A stretch of 64,000 nucleotides of DNA from Ricordea florida (GCA_949710005.1 OX453285.1:5929632-5993631); one strand, 5' to 3'. Shown: positions 20,270 through 30,639, numbered from the stretch's first letter. Notes: a model not told the origin generated them from the sequence alone. A program made the numbers and translations.

Positions 20270-22701
20270 CACGCTGGGTCAGACCACCCCCTTCAAGTGA
20301 TCATCGGGGGCGCGAAGGGAATTATGGGTATGATTAAAGATGGCGTCTAGTTTATTTAAAAGTGAATCACCATCAGCGAGTTTTAGAAGCTTTATTCTAA
20401 AAAGAAAGATGTATTATCTTTCTAAAACAGATAATACTACCGCTATGGGATCAATATTGTCTTTTTCCCGAGAAGTGGAGGGAAGTGTGGAGACACTCGA
20501 GGAAAATTATTCGTCATCTGCTCGCTACAATGATATTCAAATGCTTGTTGGTACACGCGGCATGGTAGTACGATGCTTGAAGAAAATGCACGATAAAATA
20601 ATACGCAGATTGCATCAAAAGCCAAGTCTTGCCTCACCTTGGATGGGGAGCTTTACTATAGATGTGCCCATGGAAGTTTTTGCTATAATTGGTAAAACAT
20701 TGTTCAGCACAATAATTTTGGCCACAAGTACCACGAAACGAAATGCTGCATTACTATAGAATTTACCGATCGAAGGAAGGCTGTCTTCGTCTTTGATAAA
20801 CTCAATCTTGAAGGCATTCTTATAGCGAAGAAGAAACTGCTGGTGAAACATTTTCATCCAGAGAAAGATGAATCTCTGGAAAGGTGTGAAGTAGTAGTTT
20901 CAAGTACAAGGCCTATGAAAATGAAATTTTACAAAAATACAGAGACATTGTCTGTTTATTTTCACTTTGGATACTGGAATGAATGTGGGGTAGCACAACA
21001 CTAATTTCAAATGTTGAGTTGAATGACAAGGATGATCAGTTGTGTTTCATTTACATTGACAACTCATAAATTGATTTATTTCCTAACAACCACAACAAAG
21101 CAATATGATCAACCTACTCTGATATATTCTGATATAGATCTATTAATTTGAGGGCTTAGATTTCTAGAAGTACAGCTCTTGTCTATTTGAATCATTAAAT
21201 TCCTAGAGCAAATATTGCACTTTGCCTCAGATGCTTCTTTTGAAAGACCACAGTAACAGTATTTGGGGTCATTCAAGCACCTCATTGGAATGTATTGTAC
21301 TTTGCCTGTGCCATCTTTGGTGGATGCTTGCTTTGAAGCCTTAGATTGCTGCTCCCTCAACCATACATTCGAAATGAAGTCATGCTTCATGACCTGTTGC
21401 CACCGTTGAGACTTGATTAAATAAAAGAAAAATTCCTTTACTCTCATGAACAGTACACATTTATATTATTAAATAAATCACTCCTCGGACTATTTAACAA
21501 AAATTAATAAAAACATGAAATTTGAAATTTATTCATGCCTGTTGTTGTATCATTAAAACCTAACAATGTTATAGACTAGCTAAACATCTGCCTTATATTC
21601 ATAAATTTATTATATGTGCAGCAGCTTTTTGTAAATTGTGTAATAAAAAAAGTTCTAATTAAGTTTAAAACATGGTTTAAAAAAGATATGTAAACAAGGA
21701 ACAAGCCTAACAAATGATGAAATGTTTAATTCTCTTTTAATGAAACATATTTCTTACCGCATTAAGTGGGGAGAAAATATACCTTGATCATATTGAAGAC
21801 AAATCGTGCAAAAATTGCATAAATATATATACAGTAAACAATGAATTAAGCTCAGTTATCTCGATTATAATGAAAAATTATCGAACAACAACATTTGACA
21901 ATTTACTTTTTGCTTTCTGTAGCTGAACTTTTTCCTTAAATTATCTGCATCTGCGACCTCCTTTGCTGCTTCCAAGCGTGCAATCTTTCTCTGTCTTGCG
22001 ATTTCTCCGATTGGAAATCTAAGTTTTCTTTTCGCTGTTGGGTGTGTAGACTCATTTTCTGGTGTTCTGAAGTAAGACAGTGCATTTAGGTATTACTTTT
22101 AACTTTTGCTTTCCCCAGTTTGCTTTCTCTCTGCTTTGTTTTGTTTTTGTTTTTTTCTCCCCATAGGACAAAAACCGTAGTCGTCGTTTGAACGTCGCTA
22201 GCAGCCAACTAACCCGAACTGCCTCCAATGAAGCGTGCTACTACATTGGTTGAAAATATTCACTTTGCATCACAAAGACAAAAAAAAATCATATTCATGA
22301 AGTACTACGATTGATCCAACATCCTATCGTTTCAGAATTGTTGATTTCCAAACCAAATGTGAAAAAAAAATAATTCAAACATAGCATAAAATACATACTG
22401 ACTCTACATACACGCGAAACAAACCTTCAAGTCTAAAAAGGCATAACTTCATTGATAATGGTCCAATTTTCAAAGTTTTACTACCATTTAAAAGCTTACA
22501 CTTACCTCTGTTCTGAAATTGCCGCCATTTTGTAATGCGTACAAAAGTATTCCCCATATGACCCTTGAAAATCGGAGGAAAAATGGGGTTTTTTCACTTC
22601 CGGTTGCAATATACCCGTACCCAGTCTCTTTATCTTGGCCGCGCGAATATTACTCCGGAAAAATACATGATCAATGGAGGGGGGTGGTCTGACCCAGCGT
22701 G
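20270..22701. mobile_element. 2.4-kb DNA transposon with 22-bp TIRs and CAC duplication
   Basis: Ends are CACGCTGGGTCAGACCACCC and its exact inverse. CAC flanks both ends (20267-20269 and 22702-22704), a 3-bp duplication as in PIF/Harbinger-type elements. Inside, a 139-codon plus-strand frame at 20340-20759 and a 112-codon minus-strand frame at 21109-21447 (with a C-x-C...C-x2-C pattern) match no transposase I recognise. It may be a non-autonomous derivative. It abuts the Penelope-like element within 13 bp. Confidence 0.7.
20340..20759 (+). CDS. Unrecognised ORF inside the DNA transposon
   Basis: 139 codons from an ATG near the left end of the element, followed by further open pieces to about 20990 in other frames. 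Ser-rich N-terminus, then a mixed-charge region and a hydrophobic patch (VFAIIGKTLFSTIILAT). No domain recognised. It could be a first exon of a transposon gene or chance. Confidence 0.3.
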   Translation: MASSLFKSESPSASFRSFILKRKMYYLSKTDNTTAMGSILSFSREVEGSVETLEENYSSSARYNDIQMLVGTRGMVVRCLKKMHDKIIRRLHQKPSLASPWMGSFTIDVPMEVFAIIGKTLFSTIILATSTTKRNAALL

Positions 22702-22784
22702 CACCGACGCAGCACCAGTTTCTTTAGAAACTATCCCTACAATACCTGCATACAATTAACGTTACGCACAATGCTGCGGTAACA

Positions 22785-24350
22785 TACTTAATGCTGAAAG
22801 TACTGATATGGGGCGATAGTTATTGTATGAGAAACGAGAGCCTTGTTTAAACTTTGGCAATTTTCAAATTATCAGGAAATATGCCATGTTCAAGTGATAA
22901 ATTTATGATATGTCAGCGGTCGAAATATTTCAAGTGCAGCAGAGGATGGTAACAGCGGGTGTACCTTATCATAGCCAAATGATTTCTTAATGTCAATACT
23001 TTCTAAAAGTAGATAAACCTCGACTTCGTTTACCTGAGCGAAGCGATAGGTTGATTTTTCCTTCACACATAGACTGAGAAGTGGCGATCTGCTTTAGGTA
23101 ATTTAGATGCAAGTTCTGTTGAAATATTACAGAAATACCTGTTAATAGCATTCGATATTGAAGCTGGTTGCTGGAAACTTTTATCCTTGACTTTTAGATT
23201 GTCAATGCTCGAGGATATTATAAGGTTCACATTGTCCCACAATTTTTGTGGAGTCCTTAAGTACATTATCGTAGTATAAGGTTTGAAGGGCTTTATCAAT
23301 TCAGACAATCCTGTTCCGATAAATTTTATATTGCTTGTAATAATAAATATTACGAATTGTCAACATTTTTTATAGAGCTCGCTACGAACTTTGATTGATT
23401 TCCTAAATCCATTCGTCACCCAAGGCTTGTCGGACTTATTTTTTATACTAATCGATTTAAGCAGTGCATGTAAATTGCTAATGCCATTAAAAATATAAAG
23501 GAATCTAGTTAGGCTTTCATTTACATCATAGCTCTTTTATACTGGTGTCCAATTAGCATTTCTCACTGCTTTTTGAAGAGCATTCTTGCCAAACCTTTCA
23601 AAATCTCTAATTCAATTTTATTGGAAAAGAGACTTAGCGTAGGGTCATACGAAAGAGTAAAGACTGGCAGATGATCAACTATTTCTAGAGCAATGCTACC
23701 ACTGGTACTTGAAGACACAAAGTTAGAAAAAATATGGTCTATGCAACATGTTGATTCAATTACATGAGTTGCTTCGAGAATCAAAGGATTAAAACCTTCT
23801 GAATGAATCAAATTAAGGTCTTCTTTTGCTATTGTGCTCTTGACGAGTGTATTGATGTTGAAATCACTAAAGATCAGACACTTTCGTTTAGACAAAAGAC
23901 GGAATGTACAACATTTTCAAATACATCAATGAAATCGCGCTGCGTCCTACTGAGAAAATTATAAATAACGCCAATAAGCAAATCTTGTGTGTCAACCCAA
24001 ATATTTTCAATACCAGCGATTTTTAAATCATTTCGTAAATGATAATCAAAACTTGACTTTAAATACAAAGCAACTCCGCCACCTGTAAAAAACGTACGGT
24101 TGTCAGTTATGATATTGTAACCTGGGACTTGCAAGCTGCTTTTGTCAACTTGAGGGTTGATCCAAGTTTCAGAACAAGCAAACAAATCTAGCTGGAAGGA
24201 AAATGAATTCAAAAAATGACATAGCTCGTCAAAATGCTTGCTTAGACTTCTTATATTTAAGTGAAGCGCCGAGAGTTGGGGCTTAACAACATGGGAAAGT
24301 TGATTAAGTTCTTCTAATGTCAATATGCCATGGTCATTAAACGATAAAAA
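22785..24350 (-). pseudogene. LINE endonuclease and start of RT, decayed
   Basis: Minus-strand pieces of an apurinic-type endonuclease: LSALHLNIRSLSKHFDEL, LFACSETWI (catalytic E region), GGGVALYLKSS, IWVDT, LIGVIYNF and FSDFNINTL, then HVIESTCCIDHIF (near the end of the domain). Further left are DNAINRYFCNI-like linker and PDNLKIAKV-like RT start with stops. The frame breaks several times. With 16850-17815 this makes one non-LTR element split by about 5 kb of later insertions. Confidence 0.75.
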
Positions 24351-24582
24351 AAGATTGAAGTCGATTTAAGAAGATTTAAGTTATTCTGTAATAGAAAGTT
24401 AGTTACCGGTTACCGATCTCAGGATTTCAGTTACCGGTTACCCGTCACCACTGAGGATCCATTTAACATTTTTCCACCCTGAAACACAGAAATATCGTTA
24501 GTATAGATTAAAAGCAACACTTCTTTCACGAATTCGGGGACACTGTAAAGCACAAATGAAATAAAAATTAAATCATATTAAA

Positions 24583-24790
24583 TTAAATCAAATCAAATGT
24601 TGGTTTTTGTAGAGAGGGGAAAACCAGAGTACCCAGAGAAAAACCTGTCGGAGCAGAGTAGAGAACCAACAGACTCAGCCCACATATGACGCCGGGGCCG
24701 GGAATCGAACCCGGGCCACATTGGTGGAAGGCGAGCGCTCGTACAACTGTGCCAACCCTACCCCCAACTTCAACAGCAGTTATTGAAATT
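24583..24790 (-). repeat. tRNA-derived SINE, reverse orientation
   Basis: On the minus strand the head reads GTTGGCACAGTTGTACGAGC (box A region) then GGGTTCGATTCCCGG (box B), followed by the same body as the SINE at 3572-3860 and an ATTTGATTTGATTTAA tail. Same family, different subfamily. Confidence 0.75.
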
Positions 24791-25117
24791 TCCTGAAATT
24801 GTACCTCAAGGAACAGTATACCGTGCACTATCCATCGCAACTTACTGTATGCCCATCGCAAAAACATCGCGTGACCTATTAAGGTTAGTAAACGACTCAT
24901 CGTTCACGTCCGGTTGTACCGGTTTCTAAACTTAATAACTGTAACAGCACTCAATACAATTCACCTTTTCGGCGTTAGATTTCACGTGTAGGGTCACGTG
25001 GTTTCTGATGTGAACAAACCGCGAATTTCGGACATCCGTTGTCAACCACGTACTACACGTCTACGAAGAAAATGGTCACAACGAAAAGATGTGCTTTTGG
25101 TACTTGCAAAAATGATT

Positions 25118-25270
25118 GGAATGATTTCCGCACAGGTCCCTACTTCATTATGCATGCTGCAGCTGTATTTTCTTGGGCATTGTACGAGCAAACTTTACAT
25201 ATTTTGTAGTATACAAATAGTATATCTACAGCATGCATAATGAAGTAGGGACCTGTGCGGAAATCATTCC
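25118..25270. repeat. Perfect 42-bp inverted repeat with 69-bp loop
   Basis: The arms 25118-25159 and 25229-25270 are exact reverse complements (GGAATGATTTCCGCACAGGT...). No target duplication is obvious. Either a young foldback element or a local inverted duplication; a transcript across it would form a long hairpin. Confidence 0.8.
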
Positions 25271-25449
25271 GAATTCTGCCGCACCTTCCTTCAAAGTACC
25301 TTGTGAACTTCGAAAGCTTGCACCATGCGCACTACCCGCACTAGTGGGCCTGGATTCCCGGAATTGATTCGTAACCACGAGTGATGAAGAGGACCCGTCC
25401 ACAGTTACAACCCCTCATGTCCGTATCCCAACTATGCTCATGATGGTTT

Positions 25450-26676
25450 GCAGTCAGTTATCTCTTCCTCCTCCAATGAACTTAAAGGTCAATTTAGCAG
25501 AGAACTGGAGCTCCTTTGAAGAGCTTTAAAGGAACCTGGAAAAGCTATTTGATAACCACTGAACTTGAAAAGAGTCTGAAACCAGTCATTCTAGAAAGCT
25601 TCAAGATTGTAGTGGTCAGAGAAACCATTCAAATAGCAAAGAACCTTCCAGTGGCTGATTGCACAGACCCAGATAACCTGTTAACTGCTTTGACACAGCA
25701 TTTTGAACCACAAAGAAACATCATCTTTGAGCGTTATCTTTTCAATAGTGCCAACCAAGGTGATGATACCATTGACCAGTACCTAAACAGACTACGAAAA
25801 TTGGTATCCACTTGTGCTTATGGAACGCTTACTGATGAGCTAATTCGTGACAGTCTTGTCATTGGAATCAAAAGTCATAAGGTCAGGAAAAGACTGCTTC
25901 GTGAAAAAGGACTAACTCTAAATAAAGCCTTAGATGTCATTAGAGCAGCAGAAACTACAAATGATCAACTGAAGAAGATTGATGGCGTGGAATGTGAAAA
26001 TACCAAAGCTTCGCCTCCCCACCATTGATGACGTGACATCAAGACTAGGCAAAGTTCAAGTATTGTCAGTCTTGGATGCGAAAGATGGGTTCTTACAGGT
26101 CAACCTAGATGAAGACTCAAGCATGCTCACGTGCACGACATTTCACACCCCATTTGGGAGATACAAATGGCTCAGAACACAGTCATTGCAGATGGTATCC
26201 TGGTAACTGGTGTTGGAGAAACGCATGAAGAAGCCTAAGCGGAACACGACAGAAATCTGACTGCCTTGTTGGAGAAGTGCAGTGCCCGAAATTTGAAGCT
26301 GAATAAAGAGAAATTCGTGTTTAAGCAGAATAAAGAACTACTGAGGACATATTTTGACTTCGGAAGGTATTCTCCCAGATCCGGCCAAAGTTGAAACAAT
26401 TACACAGATGCCAACACAACAAAACGGATGTACGAAGGCTACTTGGCATGATAAATTACCTCGGTAAATTCTGCCAACTGTCTGATATATCAGAACCCTT
26501 CAGGAACCGTACGAAAGGTGAGACCCAGTTCATGTGGTCTCTAGTTCACGAAGATGCCTTCAGCAAACTAATGAAGATGATCTCAGAACCACCACTACTA
26601 TGACTTAGAGAAAGAGGTCACAGTGGAGACAAACGCTAGTGAGTACGGACTCGGAGCAGTGTTGTTTCAAACCGGT
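25450..26676 (+). pseudogene. Ty3/gypsy element, left half (gag to RNase H)
   Basis: A 170-codon gag segment (25516-26028; LLTALTQHFEPQRNIIFERY, ADCTDPDN) runs straight into the middle of RT (LPTIDDVTSRLGKVQVLSVL, then DAKDGF...FHTPFGRYKW). Zinc knuckle, protease and the start of RT are therefore deleted. RT continues broken through 26200-26600, and RNase H begins near 26600 with VETNASEYGLGAVLFQTG, where it is cut by the outer Polinton. The frame resumes at 58730. Confidence 0.85.
26672..26676. repeat. Outer Polinton target duplication, left (CCGGT)
   Basis: CCGGT precedes the left TIR and recurs at 58725-58729 after the right TIR. A 6-bp reading (ACCGGT at 26671-26676 and 58724-58729) is also possible if the TIRs are allowed to differ by one terminal base. 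Confidence 0.85.
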
Positions 26677-27123
26677 TGATGTGTATTTATGGGGACGCTG
26701 GCACACTTTTTTATTTCAATTTTATTTCGATTTTATTTCAGCTTTATTTAAATTATAATAAGGATTTTATATACTGAGCGAGACGGGGCTCTTGCCAAAA
26801 TTTAATCAATCCCTCATCAATCCCTCACCAAGCCCCAACCAAACCCTCACCAAGCCAATGTAAAGATATGCAAAGTCGATGTGAAGCTGGGTCCTGACGC
26901 ATTTTCGTTATTATTTTATAAGTTCTGCTGGGGCATTTCACATCTGTTAAGCACTAACCAAACCTTCATTAAACTTTCCAGGTGTGTTGCGCGCCAAGCC
27001 TATACCAAACCCTTGTCAAACCATGGCTAATATGTTACAAAACTGATGTGAATATGATACGCGGTCCTGGCACATTTTATAATTTTTTAAAAATAAAAAT
27101 GATTTAAAAGAAATAAAATAATA
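26677..27123 (+). repeat. Outer Polinton left TIR
   Basis: Starts TGATGTGTATTTATGGGGAC; the inverse ends the element at 58724. It contains an internal CCCTCACCAAGCC-type iteration (26815-26860) and ends in a run with TTTAAAAGAAA (27103-27113) just before the first gene. By eye no mismatch with the right copy, so the insertion looks recent. Confidence 0.92.
27103..27113 (+). promoter_or_regulatory. Early-type promoter motif TTTAAAAGAAA
   Basis: Lies 19-29 nt before the start codon at 27132 and, through the TIR symmetry, also upstream of the outer polymerase gene. The same string is found before 29529, 35104 and 45420 and, with one extra A, before 30001. Confidence 0.5.
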
Positions 27124-27131
27124 GAATAAAG

Positions 27132-27602
27132 ATGGAAAAATTAGAAACTTTGAGTAAAACAAATTTGAAAAGAATTGCGAGTTATTTAAAAATTAAAGGA
27201 AGATCAAAACTATATTTAAGAGAAGATTTTATTAATGAGTTTAAAAAGTTTGAAGAAGAAAAAATTATAAATTTAATTGAAAAAGTCTCCACTACTTGCC
27301 CCTATATTTGCATACATGAAAAACATAAATATTTTTGCAAAGAATGTAGAGGATCTCAAATATGCATTCATGATAAAGTTAAATATTTTTGCAAAAGTTG
27401 TAAAGGAGCACAAATATGTATACATGGAAGAGTTAAGTATCGTTGTAAAGAATGCGGAGGATCACAAATATGCGAACATAATAAACAAAAACAACAATGT
27501 AAGGATTGCGGAGGATCCCAAATATGTGAACATGGTAAACAAAAAGCTTCTTGTAAGGAATGTAGAATAAAATTAAAAATGAATTATGATTTAAAGATAT
27601 AA
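27132..27602 (+). CDS. Outer zinc-repeat protein with SAP-like N-terminus
   Basis: 156 aa. Residues 1-45 form a helix-extension-helix region (LKRIASYLKIKGRSKLYLRE) resembling SAP/Rho-N DNA-binding folds, and similar to the start of both polymerases here. Residues 58-150 hold five units of about 18-20 residues with the pattern C-x-H-x6-C-x2-C (for example ICEHNKQKQQCKDC), each a likely zinc-binding knuckle. Repeats of this kind are common in giant-virus genomes. First gene inside the left TIR, 17 bp before the next gene in the same direction. A DNA- or RNA-binding regulator is an inference. Confidence 0.7.
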   Translation: MEKLETLSKTNLKRIASYLKIKGRSKLYLREDFINEFKKFEEEKIINLIEKVSTTCPYICIHEKHKYFCKECRGSQICIHDKVKYFCKSCKGAQICIHGRVKYRCKECGGSQICEHNKQKQQCKDCGGSQICEHGKQKASCKECRIKLKMNYDLKI

Positions 27603-27619
27603 AATAAATTATTAAAAAG

Positions 27620-28198
27620 ATGGAAGAAATGGTAAAAGAAATAGATTTTGTTTATCAAAGACTTAGGTTAAAATATTTTAATAGTAAAAATCGTGATTTT
27701 TGTGATTTTATAGAGTCAATTAAAGAAGATTTATTAAAAAATTTATCTAAAAATCGCGTTTTTATTAAAGAAAGATATGATTTTGGGATTGGTAAAATTT
27801 GTGTTGAAGTTGATTATACCGCAGATGGCAAATATCTTTTTGATATTAATTATAGAAAAAGTTTAAAATTTGGTTTGAAGGGAATAGACACAAAAAAGCT
27901 TGTGAAAGAATTATTAGATTGCGCTAATGAAATGTATTTAGATAAAAAAGAAATGATTGAAAATTATTCGGGTTATTATAATTCAAAATGTAGTATTAAA
28001 AAATTTAATAAAAAATATACTGTTTATTGTTTAAATGTAATTATACCAATAGATGGGGAACAAATAAAACATAAAGATAAATTTTACAAAGATTTACATA
28101 ATGATTTAATGGTTGTAGCATGGCATCCCAAAAGAGTTGTGGATTGGTGTTATGATATTGAGGAGCAAGAAATTTTTAATTCTTTACCGGATGAATAA
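27620..28198 (+). CDS. Outer AWHP-motif protein
   Basis: 192 aa, Lys/Ile/Asn-rich, no signal or membrane segment. The C-terminus has LMVVAWHPKRVVDWCYDIEE; an A-W-[HN]-P-x-R-...-W-C-x-D-x-E-E ending is shared by many uncharacterised giant-virus proteins. The homologue in the inner element is 30001-30639 with the same ending (LMLVAWHPSR). Function unknown. A hairpin at 28223-28256 follows and separates it from the converging penton gene. Confidence 0.65.
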   Translation: MEEMVKEIDFVYQRLRLKYFNSKNRDFCDFIESIKEDLLKNLSKNRVFIKERYDFGIGKICVEVDYTADGKYLFDINYRKSLKFGLKGIDTKKLVKELLDCANEMYLDKKEMIENYSGYYNSKCSIKKFNKKYTVYCLNVIIPIDGEQIKHKDKFYKDLHNDLMVVAWHPKRVVDWCYDIEEQEIFNSLPDE

Positions 28199-28222
28199 TC
28201 TTATATTTCTGTTACTACTAAT

Positions 28223-28256
28223 TATGTTATATAACCCAAAAATGGTTACATAACAA
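28223..28256. terminator. Palindromic 3'-end hairpin, copy 1
   Basis: TGTTATATAAC, a short loop, GTTACATAACA. It lies between the 3' ends of two convergent genes. Three further copies occur at 29921-29951, 30653-30683 and 36002-36033. Proposed transcript 3'-end signal; compare the hairpin-directed polyadenylation known in Mimivirus. Confidence 0.6.
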
Positions 28257-28267
28257 AAATAAGTAAT

Positions 28268-28903
28268 TTACCTAAATCTTAAACTAAAAGTTATGGGAGA
28301 ACCCTTAAGATCAAGTTTTTTCCATTCATTGTCTAATATGCTTAAATCAAAGTGGTTTATGACGCTCTCATATTTTCGAACTAGAATTGTTGGATAATCC
28401 TTTGAGGGAATGTTTGCAAGTAGGTTTGATGGCGATAGTTTCACAAGTTCACCATATTTGGTTTTATTCATATATGAAGACTTATTATCCACTATACTAC
28501 ACATAAGTCTCAGCGGTTCCTTAATCTGTATATTTATGGGGTATAATTTACCTGGATTTATAACTTTGGGTATACCTAAACCAACCGCTAACCCTCTCGT
28601 AAGTTTAATGTCAAAGTTCTTATTTGAATATAGATAGTCAACAGTATCAGTCTCAATTATTGTTATCTTTGCCTTATCAGTATCATTAAGAAAGATCGAT
28701 TGAATATCACGCAACGAATATGTACTGGGTTGTATTATTATTAGAGGCTGATTCTTATCATTGAATAATATCTGTTGATCCTTGAAATTAATCAATCTTT
28801 TGGTTTGTATATTACAATCCAGGAGCTGTATCTCCCGAAGATTTTTCAGCGGCGGATCTAAATAAATCCTTGTTTCAGACTCATACATGGTAATGCTTAA
28901 CAT
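28268..28903 (-). CDS. Outer penton (minor capsid) candidate
   Basis: 211 aa. N-terminus MLSITMYESETRIYLDPPLK with regularly spaced beta-strand-like hydrophobics. The C-terminus has FDLSILDNEWKKLDLKGSPI and ends SLRFR; Polinton, virophage and adintovirus penton proteins typically end with a 'D..G...D..G.P....L' strand pair. Position next to the structural cluster fits. A TTTAAAGA promoter-like motif lies about 27 nt upstream. Close homologue at 30700-31332. Called by pattern and context only. Confidence 0.5.
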   Translation of the reverse strand: MLSITMYESETRIYLDPPLKNLREIQLLDCNIQTKRLINFKDQQILFNDKNQPLIIIQPSTYSLRDIQSIFLNDTDKAKITIIETDTVDYLYSNKNFDIKLTRGLAVGLGIPKVINPGKLYPINIQIKEPLRLMCSIVDNKSSYMNKTKYGELVKLSPSNLLANIPSKDYPTILVRKYESVINHFDLSILDNEWKKLDLKGSPITFSLRFR

Positions 28904-29127
28904 TTTGTTTTGATTACATCATATTCATCTTTAAATTTCCATTGACGTAATCACATTCCTGAGCGACGTTAGAAACCGACCTTTTTGAAGTAAACATAAA
29001 ATCTACTTTTCGATTTCAAATCCACTTTACATTTTGCTTGTTGCTATGTCGTAAAAGTATGCAATCTATTGTTCTACACGTGAAAGCTAATTCATAAACA
29101 ATGATAATCACGTGAAATGGCCATGAA
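28904..29127. other. Outer element intergenic between penton candidate and the split gene tail
   Basis: Holds the penton promoter region (TTTAAAGATGAATATGATG on the minus strand). Otherwise nothing seen. Confidence 0.5.
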
Positions 29128-29245
29128 CTACCGAAATAGATACCACGCAAATACACTAGAGACAATTATAAATGCTAATATATTATCTTCATGTTGCGTG
29201 GTCACGTCCGGCTTTACGCGTGGCGAGTCTGAGCCTTTGGCAGGC
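29128..29245 (-). CDS. Severed C-terminus of the outer large anchored protein
   Basis: On the minus strand, reading on from the CAGGC duplication at 29241-29245, an open frame of about 38 codons runs to a TAG at 29128-29130. It ends in a hydrophobic segment and a WYLFR tail, matching the WFLFR end of the intact inner homologue (31383). It is in frame with the main body at 45709-47156 when one target copy is counted. This shows exactly where the inner Polinton landed. Confidence 0.85.
29241..29245. repeat. Inner Polinton target duplication, left (CAGGC)
   Basis: CAGGC just outside the left inner TIR; the second copy is 45704-45708. Five bases exactly: the interrupted reading frame only continues if five bases were duplicated. 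Confidence 0.9.
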
Positions 29246-29533
29246 ACTACTATGTAAGCGTGTTTATAAGTACGTTTTTAGGTTATTTTCAAATTTGACT
29301 GAAAATCTCTGTCCTTTTTAGCTTAAAGCTCATAAGTACGTTTTAGGTTTGGGAGGGGGTTACCAAGTCTATACAAAGTTCATAAGTACGTTTTAGGTTT
29401 GGGAGGGGATCAAGTCTCTGTAAAGTTTATGAGTACGTTTTAGGTTTGGGAGGTTCTGCAAAGTCTCTCTGCGAAAAATTTGAAAATAATTACGGTTTAA
29501 AAGAAAAATTAGTGAAATACAATACTAAATGGA
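29246..29533 (+). repeat. Inner Polinton left TIR, including a start codon
   Basis: Starts ACTACTATGTAAGCGTG. Contains three near-identical units with AAGTACGTTTTAGGTTTGGG (near 29335, 29385 and 29434) and a fourth partial one at 29270, then TTTAAAAGAAA (29496-29506). The match to the right TIR runs on through ATGGA, the first bases of the coding regions of both flanking genes. Confidence 0.92.
29496..29506 (+). promoter_or_regulatory. Early-type promoter motif TTTAAAAGAAA (inner TIR)
   Basis: 23-33 nt upstream of the start at 29529. The mirror copy in the right TIR (45443-45453) is at the same distance from the polymerase start at 45420, so one sequence drives both outward-end genes. Confidence 0.55.
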
Positions 29534-29915
29534 TCAAAAATTAAGAAGTTTGAATATTCCACAACTAAAATTTATTGCAAGGCAGTTGAAAATTAAGGGT
29601 CGGCATAAAATGATTAAAGTTGATTTAATTAATGAGTTGAAAAAATTTCCAGATGAGGATATTGATAAGTTATTTTTAAAAGCTATTTTAATGTATAATT
29701 ATTATTATTATTGTGAACATGGAATTAAAAAATATTCTTGTAAAGAATGCGGTGGATCACAAATATGTGTTCATAGGAAAAGAAAATCTTACTGTATATT
29801 ATGTGATGGTTCAGAAATATGTTTTCATAACAAGCAAAAAAGTTTTTGTAAAGAATGCGGTGGATCACAAATATGCGAACATAATAAACAAAAGTATCAT
29901 TGTAAGGAATGTTGA
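29529..29915 (+). CDS. Inner zinc-repeat protein with SAP-like N-terminus
   Basis: 128 aa. Residues 1-45 (LRSLNIPQLKFIARQLKIKG) match the polymerase N-terminus in the same element (LRGLKVPQLKSLVRWYNIRG). Residues 60-128 hold four zinc-knuckle-like units (C-x-H-x6-C-x2-C), ending directly at the stop. One unit fewer than the outer homologue. Likely nucleic-acid binding; exact role unknown. Confidence 0.7.
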   Translation: MDQKLRSLNIPQLKFIARQLKIKGRHKMIKVDLINELKKFPDEDIDKLFLKAILMYNYYYYCEHGIKKYSCKECGGSQICVHRKRKSYCILCDGSEICFHNKQKSFCKECGGSQICEHNKQKYHCKEC

Positions 29916-29920
29916 ATATT

Positions 29921-29951
29921 ATGTTATATAACCCAATGAATGGTTACATAA
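29921..29951. terminator. Palindromic 3'-end hairpin, copy 2
   Basis: TGTTATATAAC, loop of nine bases, GTTACATAACA. It follows the zinc-repeat gene and precedes the next gene in the same direction, so it marks a transcript end even where genes are not convergent. Confidence 0.6.
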
Positions 29952-30000
29952 CAAAAATTGATATTTAAAAAGAAAAAATATAAAAGAAAAAATATAAAAG

Positions 30001-30639
30001 ATGGAAAAATTAAATATTAAATATCAAAATGATGAAAAGGTTGGTATTTGTGATTTTACAGAACAAATAAAAGATTCTTTATTAAAAAATTTATCACAGA
30101 ATAGAGAATATTTTTCTGAGTATATATATTGTAAACATGTAATGCTGCCTAATAATATAAGCGTGTGTATTGAATATTGTGCTAATGATGATGATTACTA
30201 TTTTCAAGGAGATATTAGTTTTTCAAAAAATAAAGATTTTGGTGTTGGAGGTATATCAGTTAATGATTTTGTAAAAGAACTTTTAGAAATTGCTAATGAG
30301 GATTTTTTTGAGGAAGAATATAATTATTATATTCATCCAGTATATGGTAGAATTATTGAAAATCATGAAGCACTAGATCATTATTATAAAAATGGAGTTT
30401 TCCTTGCTTATTATGATAAAGAATGTAATATTAATGCCTTCGATAAAAGATTTTATGTTACATCATTAGAGGTAAGCATATTTTTAGATAAAAATAAGAT
30501 ATTACATAAAGAGTTATTTTACAAACCATTATATGATGAATTAATGCTCGTAGCATGGCACCCATCTAGATATTTAAATTGGTGTGTCGATTTTGAGGAA
30601 TTAAGAGATTTGAAAGAACGTTGGGGTGAAGAAGATTAA
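30001..30639 (+). CDS. Inner AWHP-motif protein
   Basis: 212 aa, acidic, homologue of 27620-28198. Shares the start region (FxExIKxxLLKNLSxNR), a central KDFGVGGISVNDFVKELLE-like helix and the LMLVAWHPSRYLNWCVDFEE ending. The central loop is longer than in the outer copy. TTTAAAAAGAAA at 29964 is about 26-37 nt upstream of the start. Function unknown. Confidence 0.65.
   Translation: MEKLNIKYQNDEKVGICDFTEQIKDSLLKNLSQNREYFSEYIYCKHVMLPNNISVCIEYCANDDDYYFQGDISFSKNKDFGVGGISVNDFVKELLEIANEDFFEEEYNYYIHPVYGRIIENHEALDHYYKNGVFLAYYDKECNINAFDKRFYVTSLEVSIFLDKNKILHKELFYKPLYDELMLVAWHPSRYLNWCVDFEELRDLKERWGEED

Noticed and set aside
27300..27570. Regular repeats that might suggest a CRISPR-like or minisatellite array
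   Set aside because: Repeat period follows protein zinc-knuckle units inside an open frame; no constant DNA repeat with variable spacers.
29246..29533. Inner TIRs read as a mere inverted duplication within one long Polinton
   Set aside because: Flanking 5-bp duplications and the split, in-frame outer gene prove an insertion.
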